The position numbers were made by a program, and so were the translations under genes. The notes under the pieces were generated by a model. It ran no database searches, was not told the DNA's origin, and saw nothing but the letters and a program-made list of their open reading frames with translations. DNA of 64,000 nucleotides from DAOPYU01 sp942493245 (GTDB taxonomy: Bacteria > Sumerlaeota > Sumerlaeia > UBA8349). Location of the stretch: NCBI GenBank assembly GCA_942493245.1, contig OW818685.1, forward strand, positions 62,001 through 126,000, read 5' to 3'. Below, piece by piece: positions 35,473-44,765 of the stretch (its first letter is position 1; every line of letters begins with the position of its first letter).

Positions 35473-36214
35473 GAAACACAACCCCTCGCCTTCTCTGCCG
35501 CCGGGCTGCCCCAGGCGGCGTAACGTCCGAATGAAAATCCGGCTTTCCGGGATTCGTTGCTCCCCACCCGGTATCCGCCAACAGATTCCGACTGACTATA
35601 AGGGGCTTGTGTCCGTATTTCAATGGACGATGTGGGGCGGCTTCATTTTCCGGAGAAACGATGGGAAGGAGTGGGGTACTTTTCTGACGCACGAATGATC
35701 CGCGTTGAGCGAAAAGAATCCCTGCGGGTTCCAATAGCCTGCCGAAAATGGGAGCAGAAACCGGGAGGTCTGTCATACGTCAGGTCGGTTTGAGGAAGGA
35801 GGCGACGTATTCGAGAAATCTCTGATCCACAATCCTGCGGCAGGCTATTGGAACCCCACGAATCCCGTGTGCGTTTTACGCGATCGAGAAAAACGGGGAC
35901 AGGGTGTGTCTTCAGTCCGTTTGTCTGTCCCTTTTCCGTGCGCTCGCGCGCCGCGTTGTCATACGGTAATGCAGGGAATGTGCCAAAAGCAGGAGGAGAT
36001 TTCTTTGGTCGTATCTTTCGGATTATCAGGGGTTTGTGAATTTCTTGCGGGTCTCTGGGGACAACGGCTGCCCGTCGAGTTGGCGTTTTTTGACAACCGA
36101 TGCGCATTTTTCAACAGGAGATGTCCCCGGAATATCGGTTCCGCGCCGAGCAGACGCCTGGCGGTTCCGGAGAGGGTGGGGTTGCGGGTTGGTTTCGGAA
36201 AAGTCGGAATATGT
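35473..36214. repeat. Spacer with a perfect 19-bp inverted repeat (35726-35856)
   Basis: GGGTTCCAATAGCCTGCCG (35726-35744) recurs inverted at 35838-35856 without mismatch, enclosing 93 bases. The rest of the 742-base spacer has no supportable gene: frames here are short and have odd composition. The promoter of the fused membrane/spermidine synthase gene should lie near 35500-35600. Confidence 0.65.
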
Positions 36215-36883
36215 TTACAGCGCCGAGCGCCGAAGGCTGGCGTCGGCCACCAGCGGGACGCTGAGGTCCACGTTTCCCCAGAGGATCGGCACGAGTTGAC
36301 CGTCTATGAGGAGTTGCACACGGCGCACGTCGGGCAGGTTGTCGGTGACGGTGTTGACGAGGGCCTGCGCACAAAGCCATTCGGTCATGGGGCCGCCGAG
36401 AACCTGTGTGCGGATCTCGCTGGAAAGATCGAGCACGACAAGATCCTTCTGTACGAGGTAGGCGGCGCGCAGTTTCGTGTTGGCGGGCACGGCGCTGCTG
36501 TAGTTTTCGGATGCCGGCCCCGCAAGGAGCGTCTCGACGGAGAACCGGAGGCGTTCGTGGGGGGAAAGCGGTTTGGTCAGGCTGTAGGTCTGGCCTTGGA
36601 GGGAGGCGCCGTCGGAGGTGAAATAGACCTGGATGGAGTTACGCGAAGAAGCCTGCCGGGCGGCCAGTTCGCGGGCGCTGAGGGCCGACTCGTCGCCGGC
36701 GTCGGCGCCGGGCTGGACTGTCCAGCCGACGGACGATTGCGATTTCGCGTTGCCAAACCACACATACACCAGACCAATCCCCCCGACGAAACACAACACG
36801 CCGATCAGGAAGCAGACAATCACAAGTTTGGCGGACGGCCCGCTGGGCGCCACGCCGGGGGGGGTATATTCTGGAGAATTCAC
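36215..36883 (-). CDS. GerMN-domain membrane protein
   Basis: 222 residues starting with GTG at 36883, overlapping the stop of the upstream amidase-like gene by four bases (GTGA). A membrane helix covers residues 19-44 (KLVIVCFLIGVLCFVGGIGLVY). The rest matches the GerMN domain (PF10646): IQVYFTSDGASLQ, RFSVETLLAGP, AVPANTKLRAAYLVQKDLVVLDLSSEI, QALVNTVTDNLPDVRRVQLLIDG. The domain is found in spore germination and wall-associated proteins but is common in non-sporulating bacteria next to wall amidase genes. The predicted site is the periplasmic side of the inner membrane. Biochemical role unknown. Confidence 0.85.
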   Translation of the reverse strand: MNSPEYTPPGVAPSGPSAKLVIVCFLIGVLCFVGGIGLVYVWFGNAKSQSSVGWTVQPGADAGDESALSARELAARQASSRNSIQVYFTSDGASLQGQTYSLTKPLSPHERLRFSVETLLAGPASENYSSAVPANTKLRAAYLVQKDLVVLDLSSEIRTQVLGGPMTEWLCAQALVNTVTDNLPDVRRVQLLIDGQLVPILWGNVDLSVPLVADASLRRSAL

Positions 36884-38424
36884 GCTCCGGGTTCCTCCTG
36901 AATCTGGCGCAGCCAGCGGTCGTAGAGCACGATGGTTCGCGCCAGAGCGAGCGCGGACTGCTCGACATAGTCCTGACTGGAAAGATAGCTTCGGTCTGCC
37001 GGGTTGCTCCAGTACCCCAGACTGAGGGTGGCCGCGGGCATGGAGGCGCGCTTGAGCAGGTAGAAGGGCGCCTGTTTGACCGGTTTAAAGTTGGCGGGGG
37101 GCATCTGGTTGATGCGTTTCATCTGAAGGTCAAGCAGAGACGCGAGCACGAGGCTGATACTGTCGTATTGCAGGTACGCCGGCGCGGGGGGCGGGGGAAA
37201 GGCCCCGGGCGTGGCGGCGATGGCGGCTCTCTGCCGTTCGAGGCCTTCCGAGTCCACGGCCTCGTGGGCCGTGAAGATGCGGTAGCCGCGGTTGTCCTCG
37301 AAGGGAGACCAGTCGAGCCGCAGGCTGATGAGGGCTTTGCCCCCGATGGCATTCAGAGCGAGGAGGCGCTGGTCGGGCGTCTGGTTTTCGGAGGCGCTTT
37401 TCGTGACGAGATACACTTCGACGGTCTGCGCCTGGGCCAGCAGGTCGCGGCAGCGCGTCGCGATCTGATATGTGAGGTCGGACGGCGGCGCGTCGGCTGC
37501 GGCAGCGAGGGCTTTGGAGTCGGCCTGCGGGTCGAGGACAATGAACCGGCGCGCGAAAAGCGGAGCGGCGGCGGATTTCAGGGGGCCGCGTGACGCGGTA
37601 TTTGCAGCCGAGTCCGATCCCATCTGGTTCAGAATCGCCTCGGAAATGTCGCGAGGATCGGCTTGGAGAAAATCGGGCAGAGGCGGCGGCGCCAGACCCG
37701 GTCCGGGTGTTACTGCTGCGACCGATGAAGAAACAGGGTTTGCCGGAGCGAGAGCGCCGACAACGGGTGGCTGGGTGATCTGGGCGGGGGTGGGTTGCGC
37801 CACCGGCGCAGTCGTTGTCAGCAGTTCTGGAATGTTCGATTTCACGCCCTCGTAATGGTCCAGGATAAGCTGGAGGGAACGGAGGGGGATGTAGTACTGT
37901 CCCCCCGCGACCCGGAGCGGTTCGCTCGCTTCGAACAGTGTCTGGTTGATCTGGACGGTCTTCCGGGTGGTGAACAGGAAGATCGGTTCTTTGGCAATGG
38001 TGATGAGGAGGTAGGCCTGGGCGGTATTGGGTTGTTGCGAGGCGTCCTTGTCCATGGCGGTGGCCAGGCGCTGCATGTCTTTGTCCGCCAGGTAGGGAAC
38101 CCCGTCAAAGGTCCTGATGGGCAAAGAAGGAACCGGTCCCCAGGGAAGGGTGACGATCAGATTGCCAGGCGCCGCCGGTTGCGCCTGCGGAATCGAGGCT
38201 GGAATCGGGATTTCCTCATGCGCTGGAGTCGGTTGAGGGACCACCGGCTGGGGTGGAACCGATTTGGGCAAAGCAGATCCCCCGATGGGGGGAGGGGCGA
38301 GTTCGCCCACCCCTTGAGCCTGCAGGAGAGGGCATGTCCACACGAGGGTGGAAAAAACAGCAAACGCCAGCGCCAGCGCGCGTGAAAAACGTCCGTGTTG
38401 GGGTAGGTTCGATGAACGGGTCAT
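36880..38424 (-). CDS. Degenerate N-acetylmuramoyl-L-alanine amidase-fold protein (predicted inactive)
   Basis: 514 residues from the ATG at 38424, with GGAG about 11 bases upstream; a frame starting at 38511 is less likely. A signal peptide or anchor lies at about 12-37, then a Pro-rich stretch. Residues 105-190 resemble the copper amine oxidase N-terminal domain (FDGVPYLADKD to YYIPLRSLQ), common in wall amidases. Residues 292-500 have the amidase_3 layout but without its catalytic residues: VLDPQADS (296-303) replaces DPGHGG, ISLRLDW (366-372) replaces SIHxNA, and LSLGYWSN (467-474) replaces vExGFxSN. Zinc ligands and catalytic Glu therefore seem lost. Probably a wall-binding regulator. 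Stop overlaps the GerMN start. Confidence 0.75.
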   Translation of the reverse strand: MTRSSNLPQHGRFSRALALAFAVFSTLVWTCPLLQAQGVGELAPPPIGGSALPKSVPPQPVVPQPTPAHEEIPIPASIPQAQPAAPGNLIVTLPWGPVPSLPIRTFDGVPYLADKDMQRLATAMDKDASQQPNTAQAYLLITIAKEPIFLFTTRKTVQINQTLFEASEPLRVAGGQYYIPLRSLQLILDHYEGVKSNIPELLTTTAPVAQPTPAQITQPPVVGALAPANPVSSSVAAVTPGPGLAPPPLPDFLQADPRDISEAILNQMGSDSAANTASRGPLKSAAAPLFARRFIVLDPQADSKALAAAADAPPSDLTYQIATRCRDLLAQAQTVEVYLVTKSASENQTPDQRLLALNAIGGKALISLRLDWSPFEDNRGYRIFTAHEAVDSEGLERQRAAIAATPGAFPPPPAPAYLQYDSISLVLASLLDLQMKRINQMPPANFKPVKQAPFYLLKRASMPAATLSLGYWSNPADRSYLSSQDYVEQSALALARTIVLYDRWLRQIQEEPGA

Positions 38425-38485
38425 GCCGTCAGCTTCTCCGACGTGTGTGGGCCGCAGGATTTTGGATTCGCCATCATGGGCGATC

Positions 38486-41400
38486 TCAATCCTTGGCCGC
38501 TTTTTTCGCAACGGTCTTTTTCACCGGGTTTTTTTTCACGGTTTTTGCCGTTGCTTTTTCGGCAGGCGCCTTGGCTGCCGTCTTGACGGTGGTTTTCTTT
38601 ACCGCGGTCTTTTTCACGGTTTTGACCGCTGTCTTTTCGGCAGGGGCCTTGGCCGCGGTCTTTTTGACCGCGCGCTTCACCGGGGTCTTTTTCGGCTCGA
38701 CGGCGGAAATGGTTTTTTCCTCGGCCTTCTTTTCCGTTACGGGTTTGGCCGAGGTTCTTCGGACAGTGCGTTTGGCGGGCGCCTTGGCCGCAGGTGTCGC
38801 AACAGCAGGTGTCTCGGTCGAGGCCTTGGGCGCCTCGGGAGCCGTACGCGGTTTTTGCCGCAAGTCGCGCGGCGACTGGGTCGCAGACGGTCTGGCGTGT
38901 TCAACCGCAGCCACCGGTTTGCTTTCGACGGCCGGGTGCGGCACGGGCGCAGCAGCCTGGGGCGTCGGGAGCGATTCGGGTTTCTGAGAGGCGCTTGAAT
39001 CGGTCACGGGCGGACGGGTTTCATCGCCCCGGGCCGCTTGTGGAGCCTGTCCCGGACGGCGCCGGTCGAAACGGCGTTCGTAACGGCGCCCCTGAGCGTC
39101 GCGCCGGTGGGGATGGGGCGCGCGCGCGGGTTGCGATTCGGACGTTCCCGAGGTTTCGCCTGCGGTTGGAGCCGAAGCCGTGGGCGCCGGGGGACGGGTG
39201 TCGGGCGTGGAGTCTCCAGTGGAGGGATGGGGTTTCGCCGTTTCGGAAGCGACCGGAGCCAAAGCGGCTTGTCCCGATTCCGAGGCAACGGAGGGGTGTT
39301 CTCCCTCGGCCAGCGGAAGCCCCGGACGCGCGAGTTGCGACCTGCGGCCGCGTTTGCGGCGCCGACTCTTTTTCCCGGCTCCGGGTTGCTCCTCTGCGGT
39401 CTGGTCGGCTGTCTCTTCGGAAACAGATTCGGCAGACAGAGAGGTCGGAATGGAGGGCGTTTCCACCTTTGCCGCTTCTCGTCTGGGCGCTCGCGCGGCA
39501 ACGGGCTGGCGGTCGGTCGGAAGATCGTCCTCCCACAAGTTGTGAGCCTGTTTGGGTTTCGGGGCTTTTTCCGGGTCCGGCTGGATCACCAGGGGCGGAC
39601 GGGAAACAATATTCCCCTTTTCCGGAGGCAGAATAATCCGTTCACGTTCCTCGACCCCGGGTGAGGGCTTGGAAATCGGCGGTTGGGCCTTGGGCTGGAA
39701 AGCGGGCCGCGCGGCGGGTTGTTCGGGCGCGGGTTCCGGCTCCTGATGCTGGCGCACTTCCTTGAGCGCGGGGAAGGCGATGTCGAGCACCTGGGAGATG
39801 TGATCGGCATAGTGGAATTCGAGGGCGTCTATCACTTCCTGAGGCACGTCCTTGAGGAGTTCATCCTTGCAGCGCGCGGGCAGGATGATCTCGCGCACGC
39901 CGGAGCGGTGCGCGGCCAGGACTTTTTCCTTGATGCCGCCTACGGCCAGAACGTTGCCCTTCAGGGTAATCTCACCCGTGCAGGCCAGATTCGCTCGCAC
40001 CGGCACATCCGCCAGAAGCGAACAGAAAGCGCAGGCGATGGCGATGCCGGCCGAGGGGCCATCCTTCGGCGTGGCGCCCGCAGGGATGTGGAGGTGGTAA
40101 TTGTGGCGGGCGAAGGCTTTCTCGGGGATCCCGATTTGTGAGGCGTTGGCGTGGAGGTAGTCCATCGCCGCCATGGCCGATTCTTTCATGACATTGCCCA
40201 GCTGCCCGGTCAGCGTGAGCTGACCCGTCCCCGGGGTTGAGTTGACTTCGATAAAAAGAATCTCGCCGCCGGTCTGGGTCCACGCCAGACCGATGGCCAC
40301 GCCGGGTAGCCCGGTCCGGTCGGCCATTTCGTGGTGAACCCGGATGGGGCCGAGCAGTTCCCGGACGCGTTCGGGCCGCACGACGATGGAGTCCTTATCG
40401 CCCGAGGCGATTTTCTTGGCCATCTTGCGGCAGATGTTGGTGATTTCGCGTTCGAGGTTGCGCACGCCCGCTTCGCGGGTGTAGTTCTCGGCGATGTCCT
40501 GAATGCCTTCCGGGGTGAAACGGATGTGTTTCTCACGCACGCCGGTGTTTTCGTAGGCGCGGGGGATGAGGTATCGGGTGGCGATCTCGAGTTTCTCGCG
40601 CGTGGTGTAACCGCTCAGGCGCAGAACTTCCATCCGGTCGAGCAACGGCGAGGGGATGGGATCGAGCAGGTTGGCCGTGGTGATGAACATGACCTTCGAG
40701 AGGTCGAAGGGCATATCGAGATAGTGGTCGGTGAAGGTCGAGTTCTGCTCGGGATCGAGCACCTCGAGGAGAGCCGAAGCCGGGTCGCCCCGAAAGTCGG
40801 CGCCGAGTTTGTCCACTTCATCGAGCATGATGAGAGGGTTGTTGGAACCGCAGTCCTTGATGCCCTTGAGGATACGGCCCGGAAGGGCGCCGATGTAGGT
40901 CCGACGGTGTCCGCGGATTTCCGCCTCGTCGCGCATGCCACCCAGACTCATGCGATAGAACTTGCGCCCCATGGCCCGGGCGATCGAACGCCCGAGCGAG
41001 GTCTTGCCGACTCCAGGCGGGCCGACAAAGCAGAGGATCGGTCCGCGCACTTCCTTGCGCAGCTGGATCACGGCCAGGCACTCGAGGATGCGTTCCTTGA
41101 CATCTTCCAGGCCGAAGTGGTCCTCGTCAAGGACGGCGCGGGCTTTCTGGATGTCAATGTTGTCGCGCGTGCTTTCGTTCCAGGGCAGGCTGAGAATCCA
41201 GTCGAGGTAGTTGCGGCTGACAGTGTACTCGGGCGAGGAGGGGTGCATCATTTCGAGACGGCGCAATTCCTTCTCGGCCGTCTCCCTGGGCTGAGCCGGC
41301 AGACTTGCCTTCTCAATGGCGGCGCGGAGTTCGAGGATATCGGGGTTTTGTTTCTCATCCTCGCCCAATTCCTTGCGAATCGCTTTGATCTGCTCGCGCA

Positions 41401-42151
41401 GCATATAGTCTCGCTGGCTCTTGTCTATGCGCTGCGACACTTCGCTCTGGATTTCCGAGCTGAGCTGGAGCAGGTCGGCTTCTCGGCTCAAAATCTCCAG
41501 AACGCGATGGAGTCGGGCTTCGAGGCCCGGGATTTCCAGAATGGATTGGCGTTCCTCGACCTTGATCGGCAGGTGGGTGATGACCAGGTCCGCCAGCCGG
41601 CCGGGGTCTTCCATGCTCGACACGGCCGTGGCCAGATCCTGGGGCATGTTGGCCATCTCGATGACGCGCAGCATCATCTGCTGGATGCTTTTCATGAGCG
41701 CCTGAACGGGCCGGGTGGAGGTGGTGTCGAACAGCAGACGCTCGACACCGGCCACCAGATAGGGTTCTTCGCTCAGCGGCTCGACGACTTTGACCCGTTC
41801 CAGGCCGTGCAGAAGAATCCGCACCGCGCCATCGGGCATGCGCAACATCTTGAGAATCACAGCCAGACAGCCGGTGTCGTGGAGATTCTCGAAAATATCC
41901 GGTCCGCCGGATTGCTTTTTCAGGAAAACGCCCACCAGACGGTCGGCTTTCAGCACGTCGTCAATGAGCGCTTTGTCGTGCTCCTGACTGACGACAATCG
42001 GGGCGATCATGAAGGGAAAGAGAACGGAGTTGTCAATGGCGATGATGGGCAGCCGCGAGGGCAACTGCAACGCCTCGATTTCATTGATGCTCCCGGTTTC
42101 TTCGGAGGTCGGCGCCGGAGATGCGGTTTCTTTCGATTTCGGGTCACTCAT
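38486..42151 (-). CDS. lon: ATP-dependent protease Lon with a long basic, histone H1-like C-terminal tail
   Basis: 1221 residues from the ATG at 42151 (GGAG 11 bases upstream; a TTG 14 codons earlier is possible). The core is a complete LonA: N-terminal substrate domain (LPIIAIDNSVLFPFMIAPI), AAA+ module with Walker A GPPGVGKTS (377-385) and Walker B LIMLDEVDK, and protease domain with Ser700 in KDGPSAGIA and Lys743 in GGIKEKVLA. The core ends near 796. About 425 residues follow, where E. coli Lon simply stops. They lack Met and Cys and are Pro/Ala/Glu-rich, with an Arg patch KKSRRRKRGRR (927-937) and a Lys/Ala/Thr/Pro end such as KKTAAKAPAEKTAVKTVKK. The frame is unbroken. hsp20 lies upstream. 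Confidence 0.95.
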   Translation of the reverse strand: MSDPKSKETASPAPTSEETGSINEIEALQLPSRLPIIAIDNSVLFPFMIAPIVVSQEHDKALIDDVLKADRLVGVFLKKQSGGPDIFENLHDTGCLAVILKMLRMPDGAVRILLHGLERVKVVEPLSEEPYLVAGVERLLFDTTSTRPVQALMKSIQQMMLRVIEMANMPQDLATAVSSMEDPGRLADLVITHLPIKVEERQSILEIPGLEARLHRVLEILSREADLLQLSSEIQSEVSQRIDKSQRDYMLREQIKAIRKELGEDEKQNPDILELRAAIEKASLPAQPRETAEKELRRLEMMHPSSPEYTVSRNYLDWILSLPWNESTRDNIDIQKARAVLDEDHFGLEDVKERILECLAVIQLRKEVRGPILCFVGPPGVGKTSLGRSIARAMGRKFYRMSLGGMRDEAEIRGHRRTYIGALPGRILKGIKDCGSNNPLIMLDEVDKLGADFRGDPASALLEVLDPEQNSTFTDHYLDMPFDLSKVMFITTANLLDPIPSPLLDRMEVLRLSGYTTREKLEIATRYLIPRAYENTGVREKHIRFTPEGIQDIAENYTREAGVRNLEREITNICRKMAKKIASGDKDSIVVRPERVRELLGPIRVHHEMADRTGLPGVAIGLAWTQTGGEILFIEVNSTPGTGQLTLTGQLGNVMKESAMAAMDYLHANASQIGIPEKAFARHNYHLHIPAGATPKDGPSAGIAIACAFCSLLADVPVRANLACTGEITLKGNVLAVGGIKEKVLAAHRSGVREIILPARCKDELLKDVPQEVIDALEFHYADHISQVLDIAFPALKEVRQHQEPEPAPEQPAARPAFQPKAQPPISKPSPGVEERERIILPPEKGNIVSRPPLVIQPDPEKAPKPKQAHNLWEDDLPTDRQPVAARAPRREAAKVETPSIPTSLSAESVSEETADQTAEEQPGAGKKSRRRKRGRRSQLARPGLPLAEGEHPSVASESGQAALAPVASETAKPHPSTGDSTPDTRPPAPTASAPTAGETSGTSESQPARAPHPHRRDAQGRRYERRFDRRRPGQAPQAARGDETRPPVTDSSASQKPESLPTPQAAAPVPHPAVESKPVAAVEHARPSATQSPRDLRQKPRTAPEAPKASTETPAVATPAAKAPAKRTVRRTSAKPVTEKKAEEKTISAVEPKKTPVKRAVKKTAAKAPAEKTAVKTVKKTAVKKTTVKTAAKAPAEKATAKTVKKNPVKKTVAKKAAKD

Positions 42152-42203
42152 TGAACGGGTTTCTCCACTGTTTTCAAGTTCGGATTGGGGCAACGCCAGG
42201 GTT

Positions 42204-42659
42204 TCAATCTTCTATGATCTCGATGGCGATGTTACGCGAGACCAGCGGTTTCTTCTGGATGGTGACGACCAGGAAGCCGTTGGTGTATTGAGCGGTGACT
42301 CTTTCGAGGTTGAGTTTTCCCGGCAGGGGAAAAGAACGCTCGAACTGGCCATAGCGGATTTCCATCAGGTGGATGTTTTCCTTGGGTTGCGGGTTGTCTT
42401 CGCCGCGGCATCCCCGCACGACGAGGGTATTGTGCTCGGCGGTCACCTGGAGGGTATCGAGGCACACCCCGGGAATCTCCATTTTGACAATCACGCTGTG
42501 CGACGTCTCGTACACGTCCGCCGGCGGGTTCCAGACCTGCTGGGAAAAGGAGAAGGAGGGCCGGTGCGGCGTGAAGACGTTATCGAGCAGAGATTTGCAT
42601 TTCTTGCGGCGCGAGTCGTCCTGAGAACCGTGTTTGTCGTCCTTGGAGCGTTCCGGCAT
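42204..42659 (-). CDS. Small heat shock protein, Hsp20/alpha-crystallin family
   Basis: 151 residues from the ATG at 42659. Residues about 40-140 are the alpha-crystallin domain: WNPPADVYETSHSVIVKMEIPGV opens it, LVVRGCR and YGQFERSFPLPGKLNLERVTAQYTNGFLVVTIQKK close it. It holds unfolding proteins as an oligomer without ATP. A longer frame to 42797 starts with TTG and adds sequence unlike Hsp20, so the ATG is preferred, although AAAGGA is 13 bases away. It precedes lon by 52 bases on the same strand, a sensible heat-stress pair. No CIRCE operator is seen. Confidence 0.9.
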   Translation of the reverse strand: MPERSKDDKHGSQDDSRRKKCKSLLDNVFTPHRPSFSFSQQVWNPPADVYETSHSVIVKMEIPGVCLDTLQVTAEHNTLVVRGCRGEDNPQPKENIHLMEIRYGQFERSFPLPGKLNLERVTAQYTNGFLVVTIQKKPLVSRNIAIEIIED

Positions 42660-42769
42660 GGGGGAATCATGTCCTTTCTTGTCTGGAGGCCATATCAAGA
42701 CGCATTCGCGCAGTCCGTCTTCCGGACCACACAAAGACACCCTGTCGGATAAACGAATCCGTCCGACCT

Positions 42770-42797
42770 CTCTTACGCCGCCATCGGGCAGCGTCAA
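42770..42797 (-). promoter_or_regulatory. Candidate sigma-70-type promoter for hsp20-lon
   Basis: Reading the minus strand, TTGACG (42797-42792) and TAAGAG (42775-42770) are 16 bases apart, about 110 bases before the hsp20 ATG. Five of six -35 bases match. No heat-shock sigma-32 boxes were found. Confidence 0.35.
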
Positions 42798-42951
42798 CCC
42801 GCATTCTGCTCTTTCCGGGCCGTGGTGGTCAAAAGGTTTTTTCGATTGGGCGCGCTGGTTTTCGATTCATCTGGAAAAACAAGAGGAAACGGGTCACAAT
42901 TTCGACTGAAACAAGAGGGTCACCCACTCAAGAGGATAGGGGAGAAACAAA

Positions 42952-44604
42952 ATGTCGGCAGTCACCCGGCGTAATTTCTTGAGGTGTCTTTCTCTGGGTT
43001 TGACAGGGATGGCGTTGAATCGCTTTGCGGGCGCTGCGCCGGCGGACATCCCCGCCGCTATTGCGCCCGGCAAGGCGCAGCATCCCAACATCGTTTTCAT
43101 CCTGGCCGACGACATCGGCTATGGCGATCTCGGCTGTTATGGCGCAACCCGCGTCAAGACGCCAAACGTGGACCAGCTTGCCCGCGAGGGGGTACGGTTT
43201 ACCGACGCCCACTCTTCGGCTGCCGTTTGCACACCGACCCGCTACTCGCTGATGACGGGTCAGTACGCCTTCCGCAACCCGGCGGGGGCTTCGATCCTGA
43301 GCGGAGAAGCGCCGCTTTCCATAGACCCCGAGAAGACCTCACTGGCTTCGATGTTGAAGGACGCCGGTTACGCCACGGGCCTGGTCGGCAAATGGCATCT
43401 GGGTCTGGGGGAGGGAAAACCGGACTACAATAAAGAGATCAAGCCCGGCCCGCTGGAACTGGGGTTCGACTACGCCTTTTTCATTCCGGCCACGGGCGAC
43501 CGTACCCCCTGCGTCTTCGTGGAGAACCACAAGGTCGTCGGTCTGGATCCTGACGATCCAATTCAGGTCAGTTACAAACAGAAAGTGGGCGATGAACCCA
43601 CGGGCAAGGAACATCCGGAACTGCTGACCATGAAGGCGAGCCAGGGGCACGACAACACGATCATCAACGGCATCGGACGGATCGGCTACATGAGCGGCGG
43701 CAAGGCCGCGCGGTGGAAGGATACCGAAATCGCCCATACACTGGCGGAGAAATCGGTCCAGTTCATCGAGAAAAACAAGGATAAACCGTTTTTCCTTTAC
43801 CTCGCCACCCACGACATCCACGTGCCGCGTGTGCCGAACGTCAAATACGCGGGCAAGAGCGGGTGCGGGACGCGGGGCGATGTGATCGAGGAGTTCGACG
43901 GTATCGTGGGAACGGTGCTGGAGGCGCTGGAACGGTTGGGCTTGGCGGAGAATACATTGGTGATGGTGACGAGCGACAACGGCGGCGTCATGGATGACGG
44001 GTATCAGGATGGAGCGATAGAGAACGCCAATGGGCACTTGTGTAACGGATCGTGGCGCGGGTACAAGGGGAGCCTGTGGGAAGGAGGGCATCGCGCGCCG
44101 TTTCTGGCGCGGTGGCCGGGCCGGATCAAGGCGGGCGCCACCTCCGGCGAATTGATCAGCACGGTGGACATGCTGGCCACTTTTGCGGCGTTGACGGGGC
44201 AATCCCTGAAACCGGAGACCGCTCCGGACAGTTTCAACGTTCTCCCCGCGCTGCTGGAAGAACATCCCGCGAAACCGGTAAGGGATCATCTGGTGCTGCA
44301 GAGTCTCGGGGTCAACTCGCTGGCGATCCGCAAGGGAGACTGGGTGCTGATTCCGGGAAGAGGAGGCGCCGCACAGGATAGCGCGGCCCAGCGAAGCGGC
44401 AAAGGCGCGGATGCCTTTGCCGGAAAGCAAGCCGCAAAGGGATCGCAGGACAACGCCTACTCCACGGGAACCGGCGCCCAACTCTATAACCTGAAGTCGG
44501 ACCCGGCAGAAGCCAACAATCTCGTGGAACAGCGCCCGGAAATTGTGAAGGAATTGACGGAACTGCTGACGAAAGTGAAAACGCAGGGACGCAGCCGTCC
44601 CTGA
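42952..44604 (+). CDS. Exported Cys-type sulfatase (S1 family)
   Basis: 550 residues; GGGGAG lies just before the ATG. The N-terminus TRRNFLRCLSLGLTGMALN is a twin-arginine signal, so it is exported folded. NIVFILADDIGYGDLGCYG supplies the metal-binding Asp pair, and CTPTRYSLMTG (Cys93) is the CxPxR motif in which Cys becomes formylglycine, the catalytic residue. KWHLG, HDIHVP and SDNGG follow as in arylsulfatases. It should remove sulfate from sulfated glycans or small esters. No anaerobic maturase gene is near, and the FGE-like protein at 48223 lacks one key Cys, so maturation must come from elsewhere. Confidence 0.93.
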   Translation: MSAVTRRNFLRCLSLGLTGMALNRFAGAAPADIPAAIAPGKAQHPNIVFILADDIGYGDLGCYGATRVKTPNVDQLAREGVRFTDAHSSAAVCTPTRYSLMTGQYAFRNPAGASILSGEAPLSIDPEKTSLASMLKDAGYATGLVGKWHLGLGEGKPDYNKEIKPGPLELGFDYAFFIPATGDRTPCVFVENHKVVGLDPDDPIQVSYKQKVGDEPTGKEHPELLTMKASQGHDNTIINGIGRIGYMSGGKAARWKDTEIAHTLAEKSVQFIEKNKDKPFFLYLATHDIHVPRVPNVKYAGKSGCGTRGDVIEEFDGIVGTVLEALERLGLAENTLVMVTSDNGGVMDDGYQDGAIENANGHLCNGSWRGYKGSLWEGGHRAPFLARWPGRIKAGATSGELISTVDMLATFAALTGQSLKPETAPDSFNVLPALLEEHPAKPVRDHLVLQSLGVNSLAIRKGDWVLIPGRGGAAQDSAAQRSGKGADAFAGKQAAKGSQDNAYSTGTGAQLYNLKSDPAEANNLVEQRPEIVKELTELLTKVKTQGRSRP

Positions 44605-44679
44605 GGGCTGCGAGTGCCGGTTTGGGCGGCGTCCAGAACTTCGGGGGTTTCGGCCTCAGAAATACGGCATTGAATATGA

Positions 44680-44712
44680 AATTGGGGGACATCTCAAAGA
44701 TGTCCCCCAATT
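44680..44712. terminator. Perfect 15-bp hairpin between convergent genes
   Basis: AATTGGGGGACATCT (44680-44694) pairs with 44698-44712 around a CAA loop. No T-run follows on either strand, so it may be a Rho-assisted or 3'-end hairpin shared by the sulfatase and the peptidase gene. Confidence 0.5.
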
Positions 44713-44765
44713 CATTCCTTGAATCTCGATGCGTTTGACAACCCCTGTGTTGAGGGATCATGCGT

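Noticed and set aside
40331..42154. 607-codon open frame on the plus strand opposite lon
   Set aside because: It mirrors codon bias of lon, has no recognisable domain, and lon itself is beyond doubt.
42660..42797. N-terminal extension of the Hsp20 protein
   Set aside because: It would start at TTG inside the likely promoter and adds residues not found in Hsp20 proteins.
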